Source of the DNA: Boseongicola sp. SB0665_bin_10
GTDB taxonomy: Bacteria > Pseudomonadota > Alphaproteobacteria > Rhodobacterales > Rhodobacteraceae
Direction of reading: 5' to 3'
NCBI GenBank assembly: GCA_009838075.1
Contig: VXSG01000013.1
Coordinates: 1 to 41,543, forward strand
Length of the DNA stretch: 41,543 bases
Shown: piece after piece, positions 1 through 9,659 of the stretch
How positions within the stretch are numbered: position 1 is the first letter of the stretch
How the letters are laid out: every line of letters begins with the position of its first letter
Translations under genes and position numbers: made by a program
The notes under the pieces: model-generated
The model's input: only the letters and a program-made list of their open reading frames with translations
Database searches by the model: none
What the model was told of the DNA's origin: nothing

Positions 1-676
1 GCGAGGCGAATCAGCCGCAAGCGAAAAGCCCGACACGGCTCATGGCATCTATATAAAGGAGTGACCATCATGCTCACCCGCATACCGTTCCGCGTCCTGC
101 CCCGGCAATCCGGCGACATGTGATGCAAGAACATCCCCGGACGCGCCGCGACAGCCTGAAGGGCCGATTTCCCACCCGGCCTGTCCGATCCGGTCATCCG
201 GAGGCGTCACGTCGGACATGATTGTTTCCCATGGCTTCGCGCCGGGGGGGCTTGCCAGCATGGCGATGCCGGAACGCGCCATGCCATGGTCCCGTCAAGC
301 GCGTGCAGTCATCGGAAGGCTTCCCGGATTCGACGCCGGCCCGCCGGTCACGACACTCTTGCCAGTTCCGGCGCCGGAAAGAACATCGTTGGGAGTCCCG
401 AATGCGGCGGCGGCGGCAAAGAAAAGCGAGGCGCCTTGCAGGAAATGGATGATTGTCGTCCGCGGCGCACGGGATCAATGGCGCAACACTGTCTTGCCTC
501 GTTGCCCGCATGGCAATACGCGGGGCATCGACGGCGACACGGAGCGATTCCTCCAGGTTGGTTCATCCGTCTCGTTGCAATGCGCGCCAGCGAGCCGCGG
601 GAAGATGCCGTCCGGGGCTTGGTTCCGGCAAGACACCTCGCATGACGGATTCACTCAACACGGTTGCGCGAACAGG
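1..676. other. Gene-poor leading stretch
   Basis: I see no convincing gene here. The long open frames on both strands have the random, Arg/Pro-rich composition typical of non-coding frames in GC-rich DNA. The only translation-like signal is an AAAGGAG Shine-Dalgarno motif at about 55-61, followed by an ATG at 70 that opens a 17-codon frame ending with TGA at 121-123. That peptide has no recognisable family and could be a leader or chance. The region presumably carries the promoter of the downstream permease gene. Confidence 0.5.
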
Positions 677-1582
677 ATGGACGCCGGAATGATGCGAAAG
701 GACCGAATCGACGTGGCGGGAGCGTTGGCGCTTGTCGGCTTCTCGCTACTGCTGGCATTCAACCAGGTTGTCATCAGGGTTGTGAACGAAGGGCTGCAAC
801 CGGTCTTTTTCGCCGGGGTGCGGTCCGTGGGCGTCGTCATTTGCCTCTGGCTCTGGTTTGCCGTCCGGCGCCGACCGTTGGGACTCAGGCGCAAGAACCT
901 GTTTTTTGGCTGCCTCATGGGGACGCTTTTCGCGCTCGAGTTCGTCCTCCTGTTTGTTGCACTCGACCTCACGACAGTTTCGCGGACATCGGTCCTGTTC
1001 AACACGATGCCAATATGGATGGCGCTCCTTGCTCACCAGTTCATTCCCGGCGAGCGAATCACTCGCGTCAAGGCTGTCGGCCAGGTGCTGGCATTTCTTG
1101 GCGCTGCCATTGCAATCGCCTGGCGTGGCGACAGCGGAGAGGGGTCATTGCTCGGCGATCTGCTGGCCTTGCTCGGAGCCATTGGGTGGGCCACGCTGGC
1201 ACTGATCGCGCGCACCGGGCTCAAGGATGTTTCGCCCGACCGGCAGCTGTTCTGGCAGGTGCTTGTTTCGGCCCCGATCCTCCTCGTTGCCGCAGTCTTC
1301 TTCGGTCCCTTCGTGCGCGAGCTCGAACCCATCCACCTCTGGGGACTGGCGTTCCAGATCGTGGTCGTGGTGACCTTCGGGTTTTCCTTCTGGCTGTGGC
1401 TGCTGGCGATCTATCCGGCGGCCAGCGTAGCCGCATTCAGCTTTCTCGTGCCTGTTTTCGGCGTATTCCTTGGGTGGTGGCTGCTGGACGAGACGCTGGG
1501 GTTGCCGATCCTTGCGGCCCTCGGGCTTGTCTGCACGGGCCTCGTGCTGATCAATCGCCCTCAGGTGCCGCAGAAGGTCTGA
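677..1582 (+). CDS. DMT-superfamily (EamA) permease
   Basis: An inner-membrane transporter of the drug/metabolite (EamA) type; the substrate cannot be told from sequence. The 301-residue product has about ten hydrophobic segments in two EamA repeats (roughly residues 10-145 and 155-290). The second repeat ends in the characteristic Phe/Leu/Val-rich final helices followed by a short polar tail. The frame is open upstream to 218, but those 153 codons look random; membrane character starts just after the ATG at 677 (two further Met codons follow at 689 and 692), so the start lies in this small cluster. The 3' end overlaps the convergent selO gene by 22 bp. Confidence 0.85.
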   Translation: MDAGMMRKDRIDVAGALALVGFSLLLAFNQVVIRVVNEGLQPVFFAGVRSVGVVICLWLWFAVRRRPLGLRRKNLFFGCLMGTLFALEFVLLFVALDLTTVSRTSVLFNTMPIWMALLAHQFIPGERITRVKAVGQVLAFLGAAIAIAWRGDSGEGSLLGDLLALLGAIGWATLALIARTGLKDVSPDRQLFWQVLVSAPILLVAAVFFGPFVRELEPIHLWGLAFQIVVVVTFGFSFWLWLLAIYPAASVAAFSFLVPVFGVFLGWWLLDETLGLPILAALGLVCTGLVLINRPQVPQKV

Positions 1583-2985
1583 CGGATAACTTCGCCTTCG
1601 GTCGGGGGCCTTGCAAGGTCGGCGAATTCTCCGGGATCGGAAAACGGCGCCAGAAGGGCGGCATTCAGATGCTCGAACGTGCTCAGGTCGCCCGCAACCG
1701 CAGCCTGTATCGCTTGCTCGATCAGATGGTTGCGAGGGATGAGCGCCGGATTCGCCGCATGCATTGTGACCGCCCGGTCCTCCGGCATCGCACTTTCCAT
1801 TCCCAGGCGCCTCTTCCAGGACTTCTCCCATGCATCGTAGAGTTCAGGTTCAGAGAATGCGTCCCGTGCCCTGGGGCTGCCGAGGGACCGGAACGTGTTG
1901 GTGAAGTCGGCCTTCCCCTTTGCCATCGCGTCAAGAAGCGCGAGAATCAGCTCCTCATCTCCCTCGCCTGCCGCCTGCAGGCCGAGCTTTGCACGGAAGA
2001 CCGTCAGCCAGGCATCGCGGAAGAGCGCCGGGAACCGGTCGACAGCCGCCTGCGCGTCCTTCACGTCTTCAATGAGCGGGAGGAGCGCAGTTGCCAACTG
2101 TGCCAGATTCCACATCGCGATGTCGGGCTGGCGCGAATATGCATACCTGCCCTGGTGGTCGATCGACGAAAACACGCGCATCGGGCTGAAGTCATCCATG
2201 AATGCGCAGGGGCCGTAGTCGATGGTTTCGCCTGATACGGTCATGTTGTCCGTGTTCATGACACCATGGATGAATCCGATTCCGAGCCATGCCGCGACCA
2301 GCGTCGCCTGTCTTTCCACGACATGGTTCAGAAGACCCAGCGCACCGTCCGCTTCCTGGGCATGGCGCCTGATGGCATGGCTGACAAGCGCTTCCAGCGC
2401 CTCGTGGTCGCTTCTCGCGAAAAAGTACTGGAAGGTGCCGACCCGGATATGGCTGGCAGCAACGCGGGTCAGAACCGCACCTGGCAGGGGCGCCTCGCGA
2501 AAGACCGTCTCTCCCGTTGTCACGGCAGCGAGCGCCCGCGTCGTCGGCACGCCGAGTGCCGCCATGGCCTCTGAGACGACGTATTCGCGCAGCACCGGCC
2601 CGAGCCACGCGCGACCGTCCCCCATTCGCGAATACGGCGTTTGGCCCGAACCCTTGAGCTGGATGTCGAAGCGGGCCTCGTCGGGCGCCACGATCTCGCC
2701 GAGCAGGATGGCGCGGCCGTCGCCGAGCTGCGGAGACCAGCCGCCGAACTGATGGCCGGCATAGACCTGGGCCAACGGGTCGGCACCTTCCGGCACCGCG
2801 TTGCCTGCCAGGACGGAGACGCCTTCCGGTGTTGCCAGTGCGTCCGCGTCAATTCCCAGGCGTTTCGCAAGTGGCACGTTCAGGGCCATCATTGCCGGCG
2901 AAGCCACCGGCGACGGGGCCATCCTGGTATAGAAGCGGTTCGGCAACCGCCCGTACGAGTTGTCGAAGGGCAGGGCGAGGTTCAT
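1561..2985 (-). CDS. selO: Protein adenylyltransferase SelO (YdiU/UPF0061 family)
   Basis: SelO is a pseudokinase that transfers AMP from ATP to Ser/Thr/Tyr of target proteins (AMPylation) and has been linked to redox control. The 474-residue length matches bacterial members. Visible signatures are GHQFG (77-81), LGDGRA (87-92), [10 protein letters not shown] (111-120), HGVMNTDN (240-247) and DYGPCAFMD (256-264). The C-terminus TFCGT carries Cys where animal orthologues have selenocysteine. The ATG at 2985 fits the conserved N-terminus. It is transcribed in the same direction as the nucleoside hydrolase 72 bp upstream and may be cotranscribed. Its end overlaps the convergent permease gene. 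Confidence 0.95.
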   Translation of the reverse strand: MNLALPFDNSYGRLPNRFYTRMAPSPVASPAMMALNVPLAKRLGIDADALATPEGVSVLAGNAVPEGADPLAQVYAGHQFGGWSPQLGDGRAILLGEIVAPDEARFDIQLKGSGQTPYSRMGDGRAWLGPVLREYVVSEAMAALGVPTTRALAAVTTGETVFREAPLPGAVLTRVAASHIRVGTFQYFFARSDHEALEALVSHAIRRHAQEADGALGLLNHVVERQATLVAAWLGIGFIHGVMNTDNMTVSGETIDYGPCAFMDDFSPMRVFSSIDHQGRYAYSRQPDIAMWNLAQLATALLPLIEDVKDAQAAVDRFPALFRDAWLTVFRAKLGLQAAGEGDEELILALLDAMAKGKADFTNTFRSLGSPRARDAFSEPELYDAWEKSWKRRLGMESAMPEDRAVTMHAANPALIPRNHLIEQAIQAAVAGDLSTFEHLNAALLAPFSDPGEFADLARPPTEGEVIRQTFCGT

Positions 2986-3057
2986 GGGTACGGACTCGCT
3001 GGACGGGTCGGACGCGGGATCCGGCCGCCGGTCCGGGCCACTGAAGCGGGGGCGGTG

Positions 3058-3999
3058 TCAGAGGCGGGCGATGCGTTCCGACAATAGATCGAAATAGCCC
3101 GTTGCATCCAGGTCTCCCATGAATGTGGCGTTGGCGGGACGTTCGGTCACGCGCCACCAGTCGGCGACTGTCATGCCGCGCGTAAGTTCGGATTCGGTTT
3201 CAATCTCGACATTGATGTGACGGCCGGAAAAGAGCCGAGGTTCCAGAAGATATGCAATCGTGCACGGATCGTGAAGCGGCGCACCCTCGGAGCCGTACTT
3301 TTCCTTGTCGAAGCGCTCGAAGAAGTCTGTCCACGCCGCGACCAGCTTGCCCGCTCTCGTGCCCATTCGGCGAAACGCCTCGACCCTGTCCGCCGTGATC
3401 AGCGCCTTGTGCGTCACGTCCAGGGGCATGACGGTAAGCGGCACACCCGACTTGAACACGATGTCTGCGGCTTCCGGGTCGACATAGACGTTGAATTCGG
3501 CCGTGGGCGTGATGTTGCCCACCTCGAAATAGGCGCCTCCCATCAGAACGACTTCCTGAACGCGCTGCATGATGTCGGGCGCGTCCTGGAACGCGCGGGC
3601 AATGTTGGTCAGCGGGCCGATCGGAACGAGCGTGACCGTTCCGGCCGGTTCGCTGCGCAACGTGTCCAAGATGAAGTTGACGGCATGGCCTTGCTGGAGC
3701 GGCATTTCCGGATCCGGAAGCGTTGGCCCGTCAAGTCCGGTCTTTCCATGGACATGTTCCGCCGTGACCAGGGGCCTTGAAAGCGGCCTGTCCGAGCCTG
3801 CAAAGACGGGCGTGTCGGCGTGACCGGCGAGTTCGCAGACGATCCGGGCGTTTCTTTGCGTGAGCGGGAGCGGGACATTGCCCGCTACGGCAGTCACGCC
3901 CAGGACTTCGATCTCGTCCGGCGATGCAAGGGCCAGCAGGATGGCCACCGCGTCGTCCTGGCCGGGATCGGTGTCGATGATGATCTTGCGCCGCGCCAT
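3058..3999 (-). CDS. Inosine/uridine-preferring nucleoside hydrolase
   Basis: Cleaves the N-glycosidic bond of ribonucleosides to give base and ribose (nucleoside salvage), in the cytoplasm. The 313-residue product starts with the Ca2+-binding DTDPGQDD motif at 9-16. It has the AEFNVYVDPEAA motif (about 168-179) and the catalytic HD pair in PLHDPC (His243/Asp244), all typical of the IunH family. I chose the ATG at 3999 rather than the upstream Met at 4047 because it directly precedes the conserved beta strand and has a good ribosome binding site (GGAAGGAA). Substrate preference cannot be read from the sequence. It probably shares a transcript with selO downstream. Confidence 0.93.
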   Translation of the reverse strand: MARRKIIIDTDPGQDDAVAILLALASPDEIEVLGVTAVAGNVPLPLTQRNARIVCELAGHADTPVFAGSDRPLSRPLVTAEHVHGKTGLDGPTLPDPEMPLQQGHAVNFILDTLRSEPAGTVTLVPIGPLTNIARAFQDAPDIMQRVQEVVLMGGAYFEVGNITPTAEFNVYVDPEAADIVFKSGVPLTVMPLDVTHKALITADRVEAFRRMGTRAGKLVAAWTDFFERFDKEKYGSEGAPLHDPCTIAYLLEPRLFSGRHINVEIETESELTRGMTVADWWRVTERPANATFMGDLDATGYFDLLSERIARL

Positions 4000-4118
4000 T
4001 GTTCCTTCCGGAGAAGAGATTGAACACGTCGCGGCCATCGTGTCCACCCGCCCCCGCGCTCCCGGGAAACGCAGGGACGGGTCCGTGTCCGTGCACGGCT
4101 GTCGCCCTGGGGCGTCGT

Positions 4119-5120
4119 TCAGCCGTCGTAGTCGACCTCCTCGGTGATGCGCAGCGCTTCGTCCCGGAAGTCGGCGATCGTCTGGAGATTCGCGTCATCG
4201 GCATCGAACTCGCCGAACGCCTCAACCACGGCGAGTGCCGAAACGTTCGGGTTCACGGGGTATTCGCTGTTGATTTCAGCATAGAGCCTCTGGCCTTCTT
4301 CAGACGCCAGGAACTCGACCAGCTGGATTGCGGCTTCGCGGTTCGGCGCCGCCTTGGTGAGCGCAACACCCGAGACATTCACGTGCGTTCCACCGTTTTC
4401 GAATGTCGGGAAGATGATGCGGACACTGTCGGCCCAAGCCTTCTGCTCGTCGTTCTTCAGCATGAGGGCCATGTAGTAGGTGTTGCCGATCGAGATGTCG
4501 CATTCCCCGGCCCAGATCGCCTTGACCTGTGCGCGGTCGTTGCCTTGCGGCTTCCTGGCCAGGTTGGCCTTGAGACCCGCAAGCCAGTCCCGGGCATAGT
4601 CTTCACCGTGTTGCTCAATTATGCCCGCGGTGAGCGCCAGCATGTAGACATGGGTGCCGGAACGCGTGCAGATCTTGCCCTTCCACTTGGGATCAGCCAG
4701 GTCTTCGAAGGTCGTGACCTGTCCGTCTGCGACCCGTTCCTTCGAGGCGTACACGATGCGCGCACGGGTCGTGAGCGCCGTCCAGTCGCCGGCCGGGTCG
4801 CGGTATTGTTCCGGCACGTTGGCCGTGATGCTGTCGGTGACGAGCGGGTCGAGCACGCCGGCGGACTTGAGCGCGTCAAGCCGGCCTATGTCGACCGTGA
4901 AGGCCAGGTCGGCCGGGGAACGGTCGCCTTCCGCTTTCAGGCGTTCGGCCATTCCCTTGTTGAGAAACGCGACATTGACCTCGATCCCTGTTTTCCGGGT
5001 GAAGACGTCGAAGAGCGGCTGGATCAGTTCAGGCTGCCGATAGGAGTAGACGTTGACCTGGTCGGCAAATGCCGGTGCAACCGAAGTCATGGCCGCGACG
5101 GCGAGGGCTGTCATGCGCAT
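4119..5120 (-). CDS. Iron(III) ABC-transporter substrate-binding protein (FbpA/FutA-like)
   Basis: A periplasmic ferric-iron receptor of the type that feeds an FbpBC/FutBC importer. The 333-residue product has a Sec signal peptide with likely cleavage after the AFA at 17-19. The mature protein begins with the family strand VNVYSYRQ. It also has the double tyrosine GNTYY (212-216) that contributes iron-binding phenolates in this family. A strong Shine-Dalgarno (AAAGGAAC) precedes the ATG. No permease or ATPase partner lies beside it, so the rest of the importer must be encoded elsewhere or be shared. Regulation by iron is likely given the promoter/operator arrangement at 5154-5191. Confidence 0.9.
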   Translation of the reverse strand: MRMTALAVAAMTSVAPAFADQVNVYSYRQPELIQPLFDVFTRKTGIEVNVAFLNKGMAERLKAEGDRSPADLAFTVDIGRLDALKSAGVLDPLVTDSITANVPEQYRDPAGDWTALTTRARIVYASKERVADGQVTTFEDLADPKWKGKICTRSGTHVYMLALTAGIIEQHGEDYARDWLAGLKANLARKPQGNDRAQVKAIWAGECDISIGNTYYMALMLKNDEQKAWADSVRIIFPTFENGGTHVNVSGVALTKAAPNREAAIQLVEFLASEEGQRLYAEINSEYPVNPNVSALAVVEAFGEFDADDANLQTIADFRDEALRITEEVDYDG

Positions 5121-5153
5121 GGCGAGGTTCCTTTCAGTTGATTCGCATGCTCC

Positions 5154-5191
5154 AAATACTTGAGTATTTTACTAAGATCAATAGGTGACAA
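5154..5191 (-). promoter_or_regulatory. Promoter with overlapping 16-bp palindromic operator for the iron-binding-protein gene
   Basis: Reading the minus strand there is a -35 TTGTCA (5186-5191), a 17-nt spacer and a -10 AATACT (5163-5168). The -10 is embedded in a perfect inverted repeat, AAATACT-TG-AGTATTT (5154-5169), about 35 bp before the start codon. A dyad over the -10 is classical repressor geometry. Given the gene, an iron-responsive regulator is the natural candidate, but its identity is inference. Confidence 0.6.
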
Positions 5192-5329
5192 TTTTGATCG
5201 GAAATGAAACGCGGTCGCGGACGCTTGCTCCCGAAGCTTGCGATGCAGCGCAACGGCACGGTTTCGAGACCTAGCGAACGCGCTCTGGCTTCGGTGCCCT
5301 TCGTGCAGCCGGGCAGGGTGGCGGGCGCC

Positions 5330-6169
5330 TCAGGTGCCGTCCCGGGGTTGCGCTGGTTGCGCCCTCTCTTCGAGCTTGATGTCCTCCCAGAGGCTGTCCA
5401 TTTCGGCAGGCGTGGCTTCCGCGGGGGACCTGCCGGTCGCGGCCAGCCGGTCCTCGACAGATGCAAAGCGCCGTTCCACCTTGGCGTTGGCGTGCCGTAG
5501 CGCGGCTTCAGGATCGACGCCCCAGTGTCGGGCCAGGTTGACCAGCGAAAACAGTAGATCGCCGAACTCTTCATCGATGCCGTCAGCTGCAACGCTGAAT
5601 GCCTCGTTCAATTCCGCGATCTCTTCCGCAACCTTGTCCAGAACCGGACGGGAATCCTCCCAGTCAAAGCCGACTGCCGCCAGGCGTCCTTGCAGCTTCA
5701 TGGCCCTGAGCAGGGCCGGGAGCCCGAGCGCGACGCCGTCGAGGGTCCGTGTCTCGCCCAATGCCGTGCGCTCCGCCGCCTTGGCGGTTTCCCAGTCCCG
5801 GGACTGTTCGCCCGCGGTCTTGTCTCGACTGTCGGAACCGAAGACATGCGGATGACGGGAAATCATCTTGGCGCAGATTCTCCGTGTCACGCTGGCGAGG
5901 TCGAAATGCCCGTCCTCGCTGCCCATCTGGCTGTGATAGACGACCTGCAGAAGCAGATCGCCCAGTTCGCCTTCCAGGTCGTCCCAGGATTCGCGCGCGA
6001 TGGCATCGGCAACCTCGTAGGCTTCCTCGATCGTGAAGGGCGCTATCGAAGCGAAGTCCTGCTCGATGTCCCAAGGGCAGCCGGTCTCGGAATCGCGGAG
6101 GCGGCGCATGACTTCGATCAGCTTCAATGTGCCGTCGGGCATGCCGTGAATGGGATCGTCGATGGCCAT
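5330..6169 (-). CDS. mazG: Nucleoside triphosphate pyrophosphohydrolase MazG
   Basis: Hydrolyses NTPs/dNTPs to NMP and pyrophosphate (house-cleaning, (p)ppGpp modulation). The 279-residue product has CPWD at 31-34, the metal-binding EEAYE (48-52) and ELGDLLLQVV (68-77) of the first MazG domain. A second, degenerate domain (EEIAELNEAF, EEFGDLLFSLVN) lies in the C-terminal half, as in E. coli MazG (263 residues). The open frame extends upstream to 6295, but the conserved protein begins MAIDDP at the ATG at 6169. Confidence 0.95.
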   Translation of the reverse strand: MAIDDPIHGMPDGTLKLIEVMRRLRDSETGCPWDIEQDFASIAPFTIEEAYEVADAIARESWDDLEGELGDLLLQVVYHSQMGSEDGHFDLASVTRRICAKMISRHPHVFGSDSRDKTAGEQSRDWETAKAAERTALGETRTLDGVALGLPALLRAMKLQGRLAAVGFDWEDSRPVLDKVAEEIAELNEAFSVAADGIDEEFGDLLFSLVNLARHWGVDPEAALRHANAKVERRFASVEDRLAATGRSPAEATPAEMDSLWEDIKLEERAQPAQPRDGT

Positions 6170-6489
6170 GTCAGCCCTTTGCTCGGTTGTCAGGCATGCG
6201 CAGCTTTCGCCGGAAACGCGCGGCGGTTCAATGGCCGAGGAAGCTGCCGGCATCGCGGTTGACGGGGTGCACGGCCACGAGTGGAATCCCTGCAAGCGCG
6301 ATTTCCCCGAAGGGGTGGCGTGGCAGCTTGGTCACGCCGGCGCGTCGATACGTGACACCGCACATGCCGCCTGCGACCTGGTCTTGCTCCGGGGATGGAA
6401 CCGGCACCGAAGAACCAGCCACTTCGCGAAACCGGTCTCGCATTGAATTGGTGCAGCCGTGCCCTCCCGAAGCATATGCCGGACCGGCC
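6170..6489. other. Intergenic stretch without a recognisable gene
   Basis: About 320 bp between mazG and the small exported protein. A 71-codon minus-strand frame (6228-6443) and overlapping plus-strand frames exist, but none matches a family I know or has a clear ribosome binding site. The mazG promoter should lie in the part next to 6170. Nothing else is visible. Confidence 0.4.
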
Positions 6490-6777
6490 TCAGGTTGGTG
6501 GCGGAGCGAGGCGACGCAGGCGTTCGAGGGGTGTCAGCCGCAGGTCCGATGACAGGCAACCCTGCCCGGTGTCACGCCAGGTCGGGACATTCAACGACAT
6601 GTCGCATTGCGCCATGAAAGACCGGCCATTGACGGTCAGGCAAACGGTCTCGCCAAGAGATACGCGCAGTCCCTGCGTGTCCGTGCAATAGCATTCGACG
6701 GTCTTGCCGCTTGGCGACTTGACGTCGCCGAAGGCAGGCGTGGCCAACAGGGCCAGGAGAACGACCGCGCGAAACAT
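6490..6777 (-). CDS. Small exported Cys-containing protein, unknown function
   Basis: A 95-residue protein with an N-terminal signal peptide (hydrophobic MFRAVVLLALLATPAFG, cleavage probably after AFG), so periplasmic or secreted. The mature part has five cysteines (a CYC pair near residue 30, then three single Cys) spaced as if for disulphides, and a Pro-rich C-terminus. I do not recognise a named domain. It is transcribed divergently from prfA across 134 bp. The coding call rests on the good signal peptide and the balanced composition of the mature part. Confidence 0.65.
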   Translation of the reverse strand: MFRAVVLLALLATPAFGDVKSPSGKTVECYCTDTQGLRVSLGETVCLTVNGRSFMAQCDMSLNVPTWRDTGQGCLSSDLRLTPLERLRRLAPPPT

Positions 6778-6911
6778 GGAACGATTGTATCCGATTCAGG
6801 TCGAATTGGAAGACGTTTCACCTGGCCGTGAAGCAGGAATGCGCCCTTTTTGACCACCACCGCAACGGTTGCCAATCTTGACGCGGCGCGGTCAATGCGT
6901 GAGACGAAGGC

Positions 6912-7967
6912 ATGGTACCACTCGACACGCTTGAGCAGATCCGTGAGCGCTTTCAGTTCCTGGAGGCAAAGATGGCGAGCGGAGTGCAGGGAAGCGAATT
7001 CGCGAAACTTTCTCGGGAGTATGCCGAACTGAAGCTGCTCGTGACCGAGATTGACGCCTATCGAGCGTCGCTTGCCGCGCGCGACGAAGCGGAGGCGATG
7101 CTCGAAGATCCGGAAATGCGCGTGCTTGCCCAGGAGGAGCTTGCCAAGGTGAAGGGCGAACTCCCGATCCTCGAACAGCGCCTGAAGATTGCGCTTCTGC
7201 CAAGGGACGCCGCCGATGCGCGGCCCGCAATCGTCGAGATTCGTCCCGGCACCGGCGGTGAGGAAGCCGCGCTCTTTGCCAGGGAACTGCTGCGGATGTA
7301 CCAGCGATACGCGGAGGATCGGGGCTGGAAGTTCTCAATGATCGAGTTGTCGGAATCCGAACTTGGCGGCGTCAAGGAGGCCGTTGCCAATGTCGAGGGG
7401 GACGGCGTGTTTGCACGCTTGAAGTTCGAGAGTGGCGTCCACAGGGTCCAGCGCGTGCCGGAGACGGAATCCGGCGGGCGAATCCACACTTCCGCCGCCA
7501 CTGTCGCAGTCCTGCCGGAAGCCGAGGCGGTCGATGTCGACATTCCGGCGGGCGACATTCGCATCGACACGATGCGGGCAAGCGGATCCGGAGGGCAGCA
7601 CGTGAACACGACCGATTCGGCCGTCAGGATCACGCATGTTCCGTCTGGCATCGTGGTGACGTCCTCGGAAAAGTCCCAACATCAGAACCGCGCGATCGCC
7701 ATGACCCGGCTGCGCGCGAAACTCTACGACATGGAGCGGCAAAGGCAGGCGGAAGAGCGTGCGAGCGACAGGAAGGCCAAGGTGGGGTCCGGGGACCGTT
7801 CGGAAAGAATCCGGACCTACAATTTCCCCCAGGGTCGGATGACGGATCACCGCATTGGATTGACGACCTACCGCCTTTCCGAAGTTCTTGGCGGCGATCT
7901 CGATGAAGTCATAGATGCCCTCATCGCGGCGGACCAGGCTGAAAGGCTCGCGGAACAGGGGCTGTGA
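6912..7967 (+). CDS. prfA: Peptide chain release factor 1
   Basis: Terminates translation at UAA/UAG. The 351-residue product has the RF1 architecture: an N-terminal coiled domain, the tripeptide-anticodon region with PET at 183-185 (RF1-type PxT, not the SPF of RF2), and the GGQ motif at 227-229 within GSGGQH that drives peptidyl-tRNA hydrolysis. The GGQ glutamine is the substrate of PrmC, encoded immediately downstream and starting 13 bp after the prfA stop. The ATG at 6912 has an AAGG motif upstream and gives the usual N-terminus. Confidence 0.97.
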   Translation: MVPLDTLEQIRERFQFLEAKMASGVQGSEFAKLSREYAELKLLVTEIDAYRASLAARDEAEAMLEDPEMRVLAQEELAKVKGELPILEQRLKIALLPRDAADARPAIVEIRPGTGGEEAALFARELLRMYQRYAEDRGWKFSMIELSESELGGVKEAVANVEGDGVFARLKFESGVHRVQRVPETESGGRIHTSAATVAVLPEAEAVDVDIPAGDIRIDTMRASGSGGQHVNTTDSAVRITHVPSGIVVTSSEKSQHQNRAIAMTRLRAKLYDMERQRQAEERASDRKAKVGSGDRSERIRTYNFPQGRMTDHRIGLTTYRLSEVLGGDLDEVIDALIAADQAERLAEQGL

Positions 7968-7980
7968 TGCGCGGGATGCG

Positions 7981-8844
7981 ATGTCGCCAAGTGACCGCAA
8001 TCCACGCACCGGGTGCCCGGTGACCAGGCAGGAGAGCTGGATTGCCCGCTTGCGCGCCGCAGGCGTGCCCGACGCGGCAGGCGATTTCCGGCGGATCTTC
8101 CGTTGGGCCTGTGACACGGGCACGACCGATTCCGGGCCACAGGTTCGTGAAGACCCGGGCGCCCTTGCGCTCCGGATGCTGGAATTCGGTGTTTCCGAAA
8201 GAGAAACGAGGCGGCCGCTGTCGCAAATCATCGGCAAGCGGGAGTTCTGGAAGGGAACGTTCAAGGTCACGCACGATGTGCTGGACCCCCGTCCTGAAAC
8301 GGAACTGCTGGTCGAACTCGGCCTTCAGGAACCGTTCGCGCGCGTGTTGGATCTTGGAACCGGATCCGGCTGCGTTGTCATATCGCTCCTGATGGAACGC
8401 CCGAACGCACGTGGTGTCGGCACCGACATCTCGAAGCGGGCATTGCGGGTCGCCAGGGAAAATGCCGAATCCATGGGCGTGGCTGAGCGCGTGATCCTGC
8501 CGGTTTCGGACTGGTTCGACGATGTGGACGGGCGTTACGATCTCGTCGTGTCCAATCCGCCTTACGTCGCGTCAGAAGAAATCGGGGACCTGCCACCCGA
8601 GGTCCGGTGTCATGAACCGCGTGTGGCGTTGGCCGGCGGCATCGACGGGCTTTCGGCATATCGCGCAATCGCGGCGGGGGCGCGGAAGCACCTGACTCCG
8701 GGAGGGCGGCTGCTGGTCGAAATCGGTCCAGCCCAGGCCGATGGGGTCCGGAGCCTGATGGCGGACGCGGGCCTCGATATCCTGGCGGTTCATGCCGACC
8801 TGGATGGAAGGGACAGGGTCGTCGCCGCGCGGAATTCGGCATGA
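7981..8844 (+). CDS. prmC: Release factor glutamine N5-methyltransferase PrmC (HemK)
   Basis: Uses SAM to methylate the GGQ glutamine of RF1/RF2. The 287-residue product has the family signature PRPETE (103-108), SAM-binding motif I DLGTGSG (124-130) and the catalytic NPPY (192-195) that binds the glutamine amide. The ATG at 7981 is the first in frame after the prfA stop and gives a normal-length N-terminal helical domain; a GTG slightly downstream is a possible alternative. It forms an operon with prfA. Confidence 0.95.
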   Translation: MSPSDRNPRTGCPVTRQESWIARLRAAGVPDAAGDFRRIFRWACDTGTTDSGPQVREDPGALALRMLEFGVSERETRRPLSQIIGKREFWKGTFKVTHDVLDPRPETELLVELGLQEPFARVLDLGTGSGCVVISLLMERPNARGVGTDISKRALRVARENAESMGVAERVILPVSDWFDDVDGRYDLVVSNPPYVASEEIGDLPPEVRCHEPRVALAGGIDGLSAYRAIAAGARKHLTPGGRLLVEIGPAQADGVRSLMADAGLDILAVHADLDGRDRVVAARNSA

Positions 8845-9070
8845 ACTGCCGCAGGACGAGGCGCGCGGCGCCGGAAGAATTCGTGGATTTTGCAAAAAAA
8901 CTACTTGGCAACCGCATCATCACTGGATAGACAAGGGCCTGCAGACGGCGGGAGCGCCTGTGTCTCCCCTGATGTTTCTGCGAAATCCATGCAAGGAACG
9001 GCGCCCGGGGAGCGGGTGAAACTTTGGAACTTCCACGCATGACCAGACAAGAAGCTGGACAAATTAAGAC

Positions 9071-9610
9071 ATGAGAACTTCCAAGTCACGATCGCGGTCA
9101 AAGTCGAACCGCAACCGTTCGATGGGCAATGTCGTCAACCGGGTCTTCGACTCGTCAGGTCCGGAGGGCAAGGTGCGGGGCACCCCGCAGCAGATCATCG
9201 ACAAGTACAACCTGATGGCACGAGACGCCCAGCTGTCGAATGACCGCGTTGCGGCCGAGAACTTCCAGCAACATGCCGAACATTACCTGCGCATGCTGGC
9301 GGAGGCCCAGCGCGAGCAGGCGGAACGCCAGGCGCAGCAACAGGAGCGCCGAGGTGCGCATCAGGGCGCAACGCGTGCCGAGGAGAAGGGGGACGAGACC
9401 ACGGCTCCCGACGGCAGGCAGGCCACGGTGCCCGCTTCCGAGATCGCTGCAGCCGCCGCCACGAGCGACGTCATGGGTGTTGCGTCGGGGGACAGCGAAT
9501 TGGTCGAAACGCCCGAAGAAAGCATAGTTCCGCCACGGAAGCCGCGTCCGCCGCGCAGCTCGACGCGTTTGGACGAGCCGGCCTTGGCGGCATCCGACGC
9601 GGCGGAATAG
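9071..9610 (+). CDS. DUF4167 domain-containing protein
   Basis: A 179-residue alphaproteobacterial protein of unknown function. It begins with a very basic Ser/Arg/Lys/Asn-rich segment (MRTSKSRSRSKSNRNR...), suggesting RNA or nucleic-acid contact. The compact DUF4167 region follows (about residues 17-80, with VFDSSGPEGKVRGT and YNLMARDAQLS). A charged coiled segment and a low-complexity, probably disordered tail rich in Ala/Glu/Pro complete it. Its place directly after prfA-prmC is a conserved alphaproteobacterial arrangement, which hints at a translation-related role, but that is inference. The 226-bp gap before it (8845-9070) probably contains its own promoter. Confidence 0.9.
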   Translation: MRTSKSRSRSKSNRNRSMGNVVNRVFDSSGPEGKVRGTPQQIIDKYNLMARDAQLSNDRVAAENFQQHAEHYLRMLAEAQREQAERQAQQQERRGAHQGATRAEEKGDETTAPDGRQATVPASEIAAAAATSDVMGVASGDSELVETPEESIVPPRKPRPPRSSTRLDEPALAASDAAE

Positions 9611-9659
9611 AGCGCAGCGACAGGCAGTTCGCCGTCCGTTTGGCGGTCGCGCACCGCAC

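Noticed and set aside
664-2235. 523-codon plus-strand frame spanning the permease and selO
   Set aside because: It crosses two well-supported genes in the wrong frame and shows no domain.
3999-5141. 380-codon plus-strand open frame opposite the iron-binding protein
   Set aside because: Antisense of a gene with signal peptide and iron-ligand motif; no independent coding signals.
6228-6443. 71-codon minus-strand frame between mazG and the small exported protein
   Set aside because: No clear ribosome binding site, no family, and competing frames on the other strand of equal quality.
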